Below, one piece after another: positions 1 to 7,296 of a stretch of 35,037 nt of DNA. Every line of letters starts with the position of its first letter. Position 1 is the first letter of the stretch. The notes beneath the pieces are model-generated. The model saw only the letters and a list, made by a program, of their open reading frames with translations. It was not told the origin of the DNA and ran no database searches. The translations under genes were made by a program, and so were the position numbers. The DNA is from Candidatus Bariatricus faecipullorum (GTDB taxonomy: Bacteria > Bacillota > Clostridia > Lachnospirales > Lachnospiraceae). The stretch is taken from positions 1 through 35,037 of the forward strand of contig DWYV01000059.1 of assembly GCA_019118525.1 (NCBI GenBank), given 5' to 3'.

Positions 1-22
1 GGGTACGGGCCAGCCCGTACCC
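1..22 (-). terminator. Hairpin after aroA, probable terminator
   Basis: A perfect 9-bp stem (GGGTACGGG / CCCGTACCC) with a CCAG loop follows the aroA stop by 14 bases. The U-tract expected on the minus strand would lie beyond the left edge, so the call rests on the stem and position. Confidence 0.6.
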
Positions 23-36
23 GTCCCCGACTAAAA

Positions 37-1326
37 TTAAAACAATTCGTAAAAGCCGGGCCAGGAAACATCCACGCACTGACTGTCCAGAATGGTGACG
101 GGACCGTCGGCAGCCAGTCCGGCGATGGAGAAAGCCATGGCAATGCGGTGGTCCAGGTAACTGTTGACGGTGCCCCCGTGAATGGGGCTCCCGCCCTGGA
201 TAATCATACCGTCCTCCGTGGGGGTCACATCTGCGCCCAGCGCCCGGAGACCCTCGGTGGTGGTTTTGATACGGTCGGTTTCTTTTACTTTCAGTTCGGC
301 GGCGTCCCGGATAACGGTGGTGCCGTTGGCGAAAGCGGCCAGCACGGCCAGTATGGGAATCTCATCAATCAGGGTGGGAATGATACTGCCTTCGATGACG
401 GTTCCGTGAAGACTGGAGGAGCGGACCAGCAAATCGGCCACGGGCTCCCCGCTGTCTGCGTTTTCATTCAGATAGGTAATATCCGCGCCCATGGCCCGGC
501 AGACATCCAGAACACCGGCCCGGGTGGGATTTACGCCCACATTGCGAATCAGAAGCTCGGCATTTGGAACCAGGAGAGCGGCGGCGATAAGATAGGCCGC
601 AGAAGAAATATCCCCCGGCACCTTTATCTGACGGGCGAAAAGTTCCTGGCAGGGAGAAACCGTGGCGGTAGCGCTGCCGCCTTCATGAACCTGCGAGGAA
701 ACGGAGGCCCCGAAGCCCTGAAGCATCAGCTCTGTATGATTCCTGGAAAGCACCGGCTCGGTTACGGAAGTATCCCCGTCCCCGGCGTAAAGTCCCGCCA
801 GAAGAATGGCTGATTTTACCTGGGCAGAAGCCACTCTGGAAGTATAGTGGATACTGTGCAGGTTCCCTTTCCGAATCCGGAGAGGCGCACAGCCGTTTCC
901 GTTTACACTGGCAATGTCCGCCCCCATCTCCTGCAGGGGCAGAATAATCCGGTTCATGGGACGGGAATTTAAGGACGCGTCCCCGGACAGAACCGAAGAA
1001 AAAGACTGACCGGAAAGGATACCGGAAATCAGCCGGGTAGTGGTGCCGCTGTTTCCCACATCCAGGGTGCGGGACGGCGCGGAAAGCCCGTGCAGTCCTT
1101 TTCCGTGAACCAGAATTTTTTCCGGCGTATTTTCAATCTGAATTCCCATTTCCCGGAAACAGCCGATGGTGGAGAGACAGTCCGCCCCCTGAAGAAAATG
1201 CGTAATCTCTGTGGTTCCCTTTGCCAGGGCCCCGAACATCACCGCCCGGTGGGAAATGGATTTGTCCCCGGGGACGGTGACCTCGCCCTGCAGCTTTTTC
1301 AATGGTCTGATTTCCATGGTAGCCAT
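37..1326 (-). CDS. aroA: 3-phosphoshikimate 1-carboxyvinyltransferase (EPSP synthase)
   Basis: Catalyses transfer of the enolpyruvyl group of PEP to shikimate-3-phosphate, the sixth step of the cytosolic shikimate pathway to aromatic amino acids. The 429-residue length is normal for the family. The N-terminal VPGDKSISHR motif (about residues 18-27) binds substrate, the GNSGTTTRL motif (about 92-100) is the classic EPSP signature, and the C-terminal part has KVKETDR and the DHRIAMAF motif. The ATG at 1326 is supported by AGGAGG about 12 bases upstream, inside the end of tyrA. The gene starts 16 bases after the tyrA stop, so the two are almost certainly one leftward operon. Family assignment is secure; the class (glyphosate-sensitive or tolerant) was not resolved. 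Confidence 0.97.
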   Translation of the reverse strand: MATMEIRPLKKLQGEVTVPGDKSISHRAVMFGALAKGTTEITHFLQGADCLSTIGCFREMGIQIENTPEKILVHGKGLHGLSAPSRTLDVGNSGTTTRLISGILSGQSFSSVLSGDASLNSRPMNRIILPLQEMGADIASVNGNGCAPLRIRKGNLHSIHYTSRVASAQVKSAILLAGLYAGDGDTSVTEPVLSRNHTELMLQGFGASVSSQVHEGGSATATVSPCQELFARQIKVPGDISSAAYLIAAALLVPNAELLIRNVGVNPTRAGVLDVCRAMGADITYLNENADSGEPVADLLVRSSSLHGTVIEGSIIPTLIDEIPILAVLAAFANGTTVIRDAAELKVKETDRIKTTTEGLRALGADVTPTEDGMIIQGGSPIHGGTVNSYLDHRIAMAFSIAGLAADGPVTILDSQCVDVSWPGFYELF

Positions 1327-1342
1327 ATCTGAAAGAATCCTC

Positions 1343-2440
1343 CTACTGTTCGTAAATAATATACCGGTGTTTCAGAAGAAGCGCCGAAGCACTGTCATAG
1401 GAAGTCTGGTCATAAAATTCAATCCGCAGAACCCCTTCTTCAAATTCCCGGTTGTGAATGATTCCGATGTTTTTAATACTGATTCCGTTTGAAGCCAGGA
1501 TGGTGGCAATCGTGGCGATGACACCGGCTTCATCGGGAATGTCGCAGTAAAGGGCAAACGTCCGCCTGATTGGGCCGGCAGAGCCGTCCGGCATGGAATT
1601 CCGGTAGTTGCGGGACTGCTCAAACATCTCGTAGATACCCTGGCCCTCCCGGCCGGAAACCATCTCCCTGGCCTTTTGCAGAGAATGGATGTAATCGTCC
1701 AGAATGGAAGTCAGATTTTCCTCGTTCTGAAGGCAGATCTGCTGCCACATGGCAGGCGAGGATGAGGCAATCCGCGTAATATCCTTAAATCCTCCTGCCG
1801 CCAGGTTCTTCATCAGCTCATCTTTTGTATCTTTATTCCGGACAAAATTCACCAGGCTTGCCGCAATGATATGGGGAAGATGGCTGATGGTTCCGGTAAC
1901 GTAGTCATGCTCTTTATACTCCAGAATAATCGGAAGAGCCCGCAGGGAAGCGGCAAATTCTTTGTAAGCCTTCACCTTTTCCCGGGGAGTTTTCTCCGTG
2001 GGCGTCAGCAGGTAATAGGCATTTTCCAGAAGCAGGGGCCGGGAGCTGGAAAATCCGCTTTTTTCCGAACCGGTCATGGGATGCCCTCCGATAAAATATT
2101 CCTCCAGGCCAAGCCGGGCCGCTTCCTCATGGATGGGCGTTTTCACACTGCCCACATCCGTCAGAATCAGGTCCTTATGGAGAAAAGGAGTCATCTGCTT
2201 TAAATAGGCAGTGTTCATGGCCACCGGTGTACAGAGAAAAATATAATCGCAGCCCTGAAAATTATCATCAATCGACGTACAGGCCACATCGATAACCGCT
2301 TCCTGGGTGGCCAGGGCCAGGGCCTCCCGGTTTTTATCGAAGGCCACGGTCTCGCAGTCCGGATAATACTGCCGGACGGCCCTGGCGATGGAGCCCCCAA
2401 TCAGGCCAAGGCCGATAAATCCGATTTTATTCAGTTTCAT
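1343..2440 (-). CDS. tyrA: Prephenate dehydrogenase with C-terminal ACT domain
   Basis: Oxidative decarboxylation of prephenate to 4-hydroxyphenylpyruvate with NAD(P), the committed step to tyrosine. The protein opens with a Rossmann motif GFIGLGLIGGSIA; the GGHPMTGSEKSG stretch (about residues 120-131) is typical of prephenate dehydrogenases. The last 75 residues form an ACT domain (DEAGVIATIATILASNGISI), which usually senses an aromatic amino acid, so feedback inhibition by tyrosine is likely. The ATG at 2440 is preferred over an in-frame TTG at 2458 because GGGAAAGG lies 8 bases upstream of it and the longer form would start inside that ribosome binding site. 365 residues, usual for the ACT-containing type. 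Operon with aroA; promoter at 2522-2550. Confidence 0.96.
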   Translation of the reverse strand: MKLNKIGFIGLGLIGGSIARAVRQYYPDCETVAFDKNREALALATQEAVIDVACTSIDDNFQGCDYIFLCTPVAMNTAYLKQMTPFLHKDLILTDVGSVKTPIHEEAARLGLEEYFIGGHPMTGSEKSGFSSSRPLLLENAYYLLTPTEKTPREKVKAYKEFAASLRALPIILEYKEHDYVTGTISHLPHIIAASLVNFVRNKDTKDELMKNLAAGGFKDITRIASSSPAMWQQICLQNEENLTSILDDYIHSLQKAREMVSGREGQGIYEMFEQSRNYRNSMPDGSAGPIRRTFALYCDIPDEAGVIATIATILASNGISIKNIGIIHNREFEEGVLRIEFYDQTSYDSASALLLKHRYIIYEQ

Positions 2441-2521
2441 TGTAAAATCCTTTCCCAAAATACTTCAGGACCTGCTCGCGGATCCTGGCGCGGGATTCGG
2501 GCGTCTTTGGAATCCAACAAC

Positions 2522-2550
2522 ATTCTAAAGGAAAAAACAGGTTCTGTCAA
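2522..2550 (-). promoter_or_regulatory. Sigma-A promoter of tyrA-aroA
   Basis: On the minus strand a perfect TTGACA (2545-2550) is followed after exactly 17 bases by TAGAAT (2522-2527). The predicted start is near 2515, leaving a 5' untranslated region of about 75 bases with no ORF or terminator that I can see. Confidence 0.85.
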
Positions 2551-2558
2551 CAGTGTGT

Positions 2559-2570
2559 CACTTTAAAGTG
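2559..2570. promoter_or_regulatory. 12-bp perfect palindrome between divergent promoters
   Basis: CACTTTAAAGTG lies 8 bp upstream of the tyrA -35 element and about 37 bp upstream of the EF-G -35 element. Position and symmetry suit an operator, but no regulator is identified. Confidence 0.35.
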
Positions 2571-2606
2571 CGAAAGCAATTTTCTTGTTAAAAACTAATA
2601 AAATAG

Positions 2607-2635
2607 TTGTAAGAACAGAAGAAATTTAGTACAAT
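2607..2635 (+). promoter_or_regulatory. Sigma-A promoter of the EF-G-like gene
   Basis: TTGTAA (2607-2612), a 17-base spacer, then TACAAT (2630-2635). Predicted start near 2642, so the leader is only about 28 bases and consists mostly of the AAAGGAGG ribosome binding site at 2655-2662. Confidence 0.8.
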
Positions 2636-2669
2636 ATACCCATGAGTACTTATTAAAGGAGGCAGCAGC

Positions 2670-4748
2670 ATGAAGGTTTACAGAACAGACGAAATCAGAA
2701 ACGTGGTTCTTCTCGGACATGGGGGAAGCGGAAAGACAAGCCTTGCAGAGGCCATGGCCTACGTGTCAGGCGCCACATCCCGCATGGGTAAGGTGGATGA
2801 CGGTAACGCAATCAGTGATTTTGATAAAGAGGAGCAGAAACGGAAAATTTCCATCAGTACAAGTCTGATTCCGATTGAATGGGAAAAGGCAAAAATCAAT
2901 ATTCTGGACACCCCTGGCTACTTTGACTTCGTGGGGGAAGTAGAAGAAGCAGTCAGCGTGGCCGACGCTGCGGTTATCGTGGTATCCGGAAAAGCCGGCG
3001 TTCAGGTGGGAACGGAAAAAGCATGGGAACTGTGCGACAAGTACAATCTGCCCCGTATGATTTATGTAACAGAGATGGACGTGGACGACGCCAGCTTCCG
3101 TCAGGTAGTGGAAGATTTAACCGCCAAATACGGCAAGGTGATAGCACCGCATTTTCAGCCGATTCGTGAGAATGAAAAACTGGTAGGCTATGTCAACGTA
3201 ATTAAGAATGCAGCCAGAAGATACACGGGAATCGGCCAGAGAGAAGAATGTGAGATTCCGGAATACTGTCTGCCCAATCTTCAGATTTACCGGGAAAAAC
3301 TTCTGGAAGCAGTTGCTGAGACAAGCGAAGCTTTCATGGAAAGATATTTTGAAGGGGATGAGTTCTCCGTGGAAGAAATCCGTTCCGCCATGAGAACGGA
3401 AGTAATGGAGGGCGACATCGTTCCGGTTGCCATGGGCTCCAATACCCAGGCCCAGGGCGTTGCCAACCTGCTTTCCGACATCGTCCGGTTCTTCCCAAGC
3501 CCCGACAACAGAGAGTGCAAGGGAATTAACCGGAAGACCAATGAGATTTTTGAAGCGGACTATGATTTCTCCAAAGCCAAGAGCGCGTATGTATTCAAAA
3601 CTATGGTTGACCCCTTTATCGGAAAATATTCCTTCGTTAAAGTATGCTCCGGCGTACTGAAAGGGGACGACGTGATTTACAATACCGAGACCGACAGCGA
3701 AGCAAAACTGGGCAAGATTTATACCATGTGCGGAAACAAACCCATGGAAGTACCGGAGCTTTTTGCCGGCGACATCGGCGCCCTTGCCAAACTGGGAACC
3801 ACAAAGACGGGAGATACCCTTTCCACAAAATCTGTACCGGTTATGTTTGGAAAGACCGAATACTCCAAACCCTATACATATATGAAGTATACCGTAAACA
3901 ACAAAGGTGACGAGGACAAGGTATCCCAGGCTCTGTCAAAGATGATGGCCGAGGACGTGACCCTGAAAGCAGTAAATGACAGCGAAAACCGCCAGACCCT
4001 GCTTTACGGTATGGGTGACCAGCATCTGGAAATCGTGGCCAGCAAGCTGGCGGACCGTTACAAAGTAGGCATTACACTGGAGACGCCGAAGGTGGCATTC
4101 CGTGAAACCATCCGTAAGAATTCCGATGTGGATACGAAATATAAGAAACAGTCCGGCGGACACGGACAGTATGGACATGTAAAGATGAGATTTGAGCCCT
4201 CCGGAGACCTGGAGACGCCTTATGTATTTGAAGAGGAAGTAGTAGGCGGCGCCGTGCCGAAGAACTATTTCCCGGCTGTGGAAAAAGGACTTCAGGAATC
4301 CGTGACAAAAGGCCCTCTGGCCGGATATCCGGTAGTCGGCGTAAAAGCTACGCTTTATGACGGTTCCTACCATCCGGTAGACTCTTCCGAAATGGCCTTC
4401 AAGACTGCAACCATCCAGGCCTTCAAGAAAGGCTTTATGGAAGCGTCCCCGGTTCTGCTGGAACCCATTGTATCCGTAAAAGTAACCGTTCCGGATGACT
4501 ATACCGGCGACGTAATGGGCGACCTGAATAAACGCCGCGGACGTGTGCTGGGCATGACTCCCATGTCCGGAGGATATCAGGTGATTGAAGCGGATGTTCC
4601 CATGATGGAGATGTTTGGATACTGCACCACGCTTCGCTCCATGACAGGAGGAAGAGGAACTTATTCCTATGAGTTTGCCCGCTACGAGCAGGCGCCGAAC
4701 GACGTGCAGGAAAAAGAGATAGCAAAACGAGCGGCTGAGGAAGCATAA
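2670..4748 (+). CDS. Elongation factor G paralogue (EF-G2-like translational GTPase)
   Basis: A 692-residue translational GTPase with the EF-G domain order: G domain, domain II, and domains III-V at the C-terminus (GGHGQYGHVKMRFEP and MGDLNKRRGRVLGM are recognisable). EF-G drives tRNA-mRNA translocation on the ribosome; paralogues of this type often have specialised or unknown roles. The P-loop reads GHGGSGKTS (16-24) instead of GHVDAGKTT, G3 reads DTPGY (80-84) instead of DTPGH, and G4 reads TEMD (134-137) instead of NKMD. The DTPGY change removes the catalytic histidine position of canonical EF-G. It stands alone rather than in a str operon, which also argues that this is not the main fusA. 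Start supported by AAAGGAGG 7 bases upstream. Confidence 0.88.
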   Translation: MKVYRTDEIRNVVLLGHGGSGKTSLAEAMAYVSGATSRMGKVDDGNAISDFDKEEQKRKISISTSLIPIEWEKAKINILDTPGYFDFVGEVEEAVSVADAAVIVVSGKAGVQVGTEKAWELCDKYNLPRMIYVTEMDVDDASFRQVVEDLTAKYGKVIAPHFQPIRENEKLVGYVNVIKNAARRYTGIGQREECEIPEYCLPNLQIYREKLLEAVAETSEAFMERYFEGDEFSVEEIRSAMRTEVMEGDIVPVAMGSNTQAQGVANLLSDIVRFFPSPDNRECKGINRKTNEIFEADYDFSKAKSAYVFKTMVDPFIGKYSFVKVCSGVLKGDDVIYNTETDSEAKLGKIYTMCGNKPMEVPELFAGDIGALAKLGTTKTGDTLSTKSVPVMFGKTEYSKPYTYMKYTVNNKGDEDKVSQALSKMMAEDVTLKAVNDSENRQTLLYGMGDQHLEIVASKLADRYKVGITLETPKVAFRETIRKNSDVDTKYKKQSGGHGQYGHVKMRFEPSGDLETPYVFEEEVVGGAVPKNYFPAVEKGLQESVTKGPLAGYPVVGVKATLYDGSYHPVDSSEMAFKTATIQAFKKGFMEASPVLLEPIVSVKVTVPDDYTGDVMGDLNKRRGRVLGMTPMSGGYQVIEADVPMMEMFGYCTTLRSMTGGRGTYSYEFARYEQAPNDVQEKEIAKRAAEEA

Positions 4749-4773
4749 AACAAAAGCAGACACCGGACAATTG

Positions 4774-4809
4774 TGAACTGCTCCCCGTCAAGAGGACAGA
4801 GAAAAAATA
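4774..4809. repeat. Left terminal inverted repeat of the IS
   Basis: Pairs with 6465-6500: the first 12 bases are identical, followed by a diverged stretch and then GACAG and a G-A6 block shared by both ends. The inner blocks may be transposase contact sites. Confidence 0.85.
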
Positions 4810-4820
4810 TAAAATTTTTC

Positions 4821-4853
4821 CGGCCAGCAGCTAAACGTTGCTGGCCGCTTTTT
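4821..4853 (+). terminator. Terminator hairpin just inside the IS
   Basis: A 9-bp stem CGGCCAGCA / TGCTGGCCG, then CTTTTT on the plus strand. It lies inside the left IS end and overlaps the orfB stop. It would stop transcription arriving from EF-G; on the minus strand the stem is followed by a weaker T-containing stretch, so it may also end the transposase transcript. Confidence 0.75.
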
Positions 4854-5655
4854 ATGCAGCAAGGCACAACTTATGTTTTTCCATCGGTGTCAGCACGCCC
4901 AACTTACGCTGTACTCTTTTGGTGTTGTAATAACGGATGTATCTCTCAATCATTTGCACGAGTTCCTGTTGGCTGGTAAAGCGCTTGCCGTAATAGCGTT
5001 CCCGTTTTAAAATGCCCCAGAATCCTTCCATAGGCCCATTGTCAATGCAGTGGGCTACACGGGACATACTCTGTGTCATTCCAGCCTGTACGAGTTTATG
5101 GTGGAACAATCTGCTTGTGTATTGGAAACCTCTATCACTATGGAACAGGGGATGGGCATCTGGGTTTGCCTTAACAGCTTTATCAAAGGTTTTGTAAACA
5201 AGTGGATTATCATTGTGCTCACTGAGCACATAGGACACGATACGCCGGTCACAGAGATCCAGGATGGCACTCAGATAGAGTTTATGTACCTCAATGCCCT
5301 CATACCATTTGAATTCTGTCACATCGGTAAGCCATTTCTCATTTGGTTTCTCCGCGTGGAATTGGCGGTTCAGCAGGTTTTCAGCAAGATACTGGGGAGT
5401 CTTTGCCCGTCTGGTGCAGCCACGGTTATTGTACTTTACAGTGGAGCGGATATCTTTGGCCCGGCAGATGCGCAACACCCTTTTATCATTGACGTAGATG
5501 CCATAGTCATGACGTAGATCGTCATTCAGTCTCCGGTACCCTTTATCCGGGTTTTCCAAATGAATTTTTTCAATCCTGTCGGTCAGTTTCTCATTCTCCG
5601 CAGCCCTGTGACTCAGTTTCCCGGATGCCCATTTGTAGTAAGCAGAACGGGCCAC
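4852..5655 (-). CDS. IS3-family transposase OrfB (DDE integrase domain)
   Basis: DDE-type transposase with an HTH_21-like N-terminus (YRRLNDDLR) and an rve integrase core. The catalytic triad is visible as D111 (LTDVTEF), D174 (HSDRGFQYTS) and E210 (DNGPMEGFWG), giving the D-x35-E spacing of the IS3 family; residue numbers count from the GTG at 5655. The reading frame is open upstream of that GTG as far as the slippery site at 5778-5784, and no good ribosome binding site precedes the GTG. The natural product is therefore probably the OrfAB fusion made by -1 frameshifting, in which translation continues from OrfA through ...LLKK-IGRGRE... into this frame. Ends 78 bases from the left IS end. 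Confidence 0.93.
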   Translation of the reverse strand: MARSAYYKWASGKLSHRAAENEKLTDRIEKIHLENPDKGYRRLNDDLRHDYGIYVNDKRVLRICRAKDIRSTVKYNNRGCTRRAKTPQYLAENLLNRQFHAEKPNEKWLTDVTEFKWYEGIEVHKLYLSAILDLCDRRIVSYVLSEHNDNPLVYKTFDKAVKANPDAHPLFHSDRGFQYTSRLFHHKLVQAGMTQSMSRVAHCIDNGPMEGFWGILKRERYYGKRFTSQQELVQMIERYIRYYNTKRVQRKLGVLTPMEKHKLCLAA

Positions 5656-5738
5656 ATGGAGCAGTTCGCAGGCTGCCTCAACAGGAAACCCATGTTCCTT
5701 ACAGCACTCTTTAATGGCCGTATAAATTTGCCTCTGCC

Positions 5739-6437
5739 TTACTTCTGAGAGGCATCCCTCCTCTCTACCCCGTCCAATTTTTTTAGAAGTGCATTCTCCA
5801 TTTCCGCCAGATACAGTTTGTGCTTGAGCTGTTCTGTCTCAATTTGTGCCTGTTCCAGCTCAGTACGGGGAGTCTGATCCTTCTTGCGCCGGCCACGCCG
5901 GTCTTGTAATCCTGCTTCTCCCATCTGTTCAAAACGGAGTGTCCAGGTACGAACTTGTTGGTAGCTTACCTGGTATTTTAAGGCTATTTTTCCGCAGTTT
6001 TTCCCTGTGGCGATACATTCCCTGGCGATTTGAACTCGTTCCTCAAATGTGGTTTCTCGTCCTTGCTTCATGTAACTTCCTCCTCCAGAAAACTTTGTGG
6101 AGTTGAAATCTCCATGAGCATTATACACCTTTATCCAGTTACTGAGTTGACAATCATTTCGCAATTTATATTTTTTGCTGATTTCTCCAAGACTGCCCGC
6201 CCCGGATAGGTATTCCTGCACCGCCTTTAACTTTAGTTCTGGCGGATAGACTCGGTTTTTCTGATATGGTAAAAATCCGGCCGCCCCTTCTGCTTCATAC
6301 CGTGCGCTCCATCTATAGATTGTCGTTGTCCCAACCCCTGCATCCCGAGCCGCTTGAACTAAGCCTATTTCCCCTTGCTTGTACCTCTTGATAATCTTGA
6401 CTTTTTCTTCTGTGTTTAGTTTACCTTTTTGTGACAT
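5739..6437 (-). CDS. IS3-family OrfA, DNA-binding protein with two HTH motifs and a leucine zipper
   Basis: The 232-residue OrfA has one helix-turn-helix near the N-terminus (VQAARDAGVGTTTIYRW), a second after about residue 110 (KIALKYQVSYQQVRTWTLRF), then a basic stretch and a leucine-zipper-like coiled coil ending at the slippery site. It recognises the IS ends and dimerises the OrfAB transposase. The ATG at 6437 is preferred because GGGAG lies 7 bases upstream; a longer start at 6485 would fall close to the right IS end. It overlaps the OrfB frame, as is standard in IS3 elements. The two-HTH arrangement is typical of the IS150-like group. Confidence 0.92.
   Translation of the reverse strand: MSQKGKLNTEEKVKIIKRYKQGEIGLVQAARDAGVGTTTIYRWSARYEAEGAAGFLPYQKNRVYPPELKLKAVQEYLSGAGSLGEISKKYKLRNDCQLSNWIKVYNAHGDFNSTKFSGGGSYMKQGRETTFEERVQIARECIATGKNCGKIALKYQVSYQQVRTWTLRFEQMGEAGLQDRRGRRKKDQTPRTELEQAQIETEQLKHKLYLAEMENALLKKLDGVERRDASQK
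5778..5784 (-). other. Programmed -1 frameshift site (A7)
   Basis: Seven consecutive A residues on the minus strand, read as CTA AAA AAA TTG in the orfA frame. Slipping back one base gives ATT GGA CGG and continues without a stop into OrfB. An SD-like GGAG about 13 bases upstream could stimulate slippage, as known for IS3 elements. Confidence 0.85.
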
Positions 6438-6464
6438 AGAATTGCTCCCTTCATGATGACAGTT

Positions 6465-6500
6465 TGTTTTTTCACTGTCTCTCATAAAGGGAGCAGTTCA
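6465..6500. repeat. Right terminal inverted repeat of the IS
   Basis: Complement of the left end at 4774-4809; the outermost 12 bases match perfectly. The orfA promoter should lie in or just inside this end, but I could not assign it with confidence. Confidence 0.85.
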
Positions 6501-6524
6501 GAATTTAAGCCCTGCTTTTTCTTT

Positions 6525-7292
6525 TCAAAGTACTTTTTCCGCACAGAGCAGAATCTCTTTCTGAAATGACTCCGGCGCCATGCTCCCTCTCTCCAGTATC
6601 CGGGTAATCACTCCGTCTTTCATAAAGAAGGTCTTCTGGCTCCGGCTGGCCACTTCGGCGTCATGGGTGACTACTATCAGCGTTCCGCCCATCTCCTGGT
6701 GCACCTTATCCAGCATGTCCAAAAGAATATGCCCATTGACCGAATCCAGGTTTCCCGAGGGCTCGTCCGCCAGCAGGATATCCGGGCTGTTCACCAGGGC
6801 ACGGCAGACAGCGGCACGCTGTTTTTCTCCGCCCGACAGGGCCCTGGGTCTTTTTTTCAGAAGGTGTTCTATCCCGAAATACTGCGCCAGATTCTGAAGG
6901 CGTTCCCGCATTTTCTTCTCTCCGGCCTTGTCCAGAATCAGGGGAAGAACAATATTATCCGCTATAGTCAGGCTTTCCATCAGCATAAATTCCTGAAAAA
7001 CGAAACCGATTCTGCGCCGGCGCAGATCCGCCAGTTCATCGCTCCACAGTTCTTTTGTATCCATACCGTCCAGGTACACGGTTCCCTGGTCTGGCCGCTC
7101 CATCATTCCCAGTATTTTCAGAAGCGTGCTTTTCCCGCAGCCCGACCGGCCCATGATGGAAACGTATTCCCCCTTCTGCACCGTAAAATTCAGTCCACGC
7201 AGTACCTTTATCAGTGTTTCCGGATTATTTTCCTCCGGATTGACGTCGTAATTTTTTATCAGGTCTTTTGCCTCGATAACTGTATGTTCCAT
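6525..7292 (-). CDS. ABC transporter ATP-binding protein (MacB/BceA/LolD-like class)
   Basis: A 255-residue nucleotide-binding subunit with Walker A GRSGCGKST (about 48-56), Q-loop (FVFQEF), signature LSGGE, Walker B ILLADEPSGNLD and the H-loop VVTHD. The ADEPSGNLD wording marks the class that pairs with FtsX-type permeases in peptide, lipoprotein or antibiotic-resistance exporters. The ATG lies 4 bases after the permease stop, with AGAGGAGG inside the permease end, so the two are translationally coupled and form one transporter. The permease gene comes first, the reverse of the usual order. The substrate cannot be deduced. The IS lies 24 bases beyond the stop and may have replaced the original terminator. 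Confidence 0.94.
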   Translation of the reverse strand: MEHTVIEAKDLIKNYDVNPEENNPETLIKVLRGLNFTVQKGEYVSIMGRSGCGKSTLLKILGMMERPDQGTVYLDGMDTKELWSDELADLRRRRIGFVFQEFMLMESLTIADNIVLPLILDKAGEKKMRERLQNLAQYFGIEHLLKKRPRALSGGEKQRAAVCRALVNSPDILLADEPSGNLDSVNGHILLDMLDKVHQEMGGTLIVVTHDAEVASRSQKTFFMKDGVITRILERGSMAPESFQKEILLCAEKVL

Positions 7293-7296
7293 TTGA

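Larger units (their letters stand above)
4774..6500 (-). mobile_element. IS3-family insertion sequence, 1.73 kb
   Basis: Bounded by inverted ends starting TGAACTGCTCCC, identical for the first 12 bases and matching at about 26 of 36 positions overall. It carries orfA and orfB on the minus strand joined by an A7 slippery site, the IS3-family plan, and starts with TG and ends with CA as that family does. The flanks (TTG on the left, GAA on the right) show no 3- or 4-bp target duplication. It sits 25 bp past the EF-G stop and 24 bp from the ABC ATPase stop, so no gene is interrupted. Both reading frames are open, so it may be active. Confidence 0.92.

Noticed and set aside
148-813. 221-residue ORF antisense to aroA
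   Set aside because: Gly-rich shadow of a confidently identified gene, without start signals.
3936-4763. 275-residue ORF antisense to the EF-G-like gene
   Set aside because: Lies wholly opposite a strong coding gene; biased composition and no ribosome binding site.
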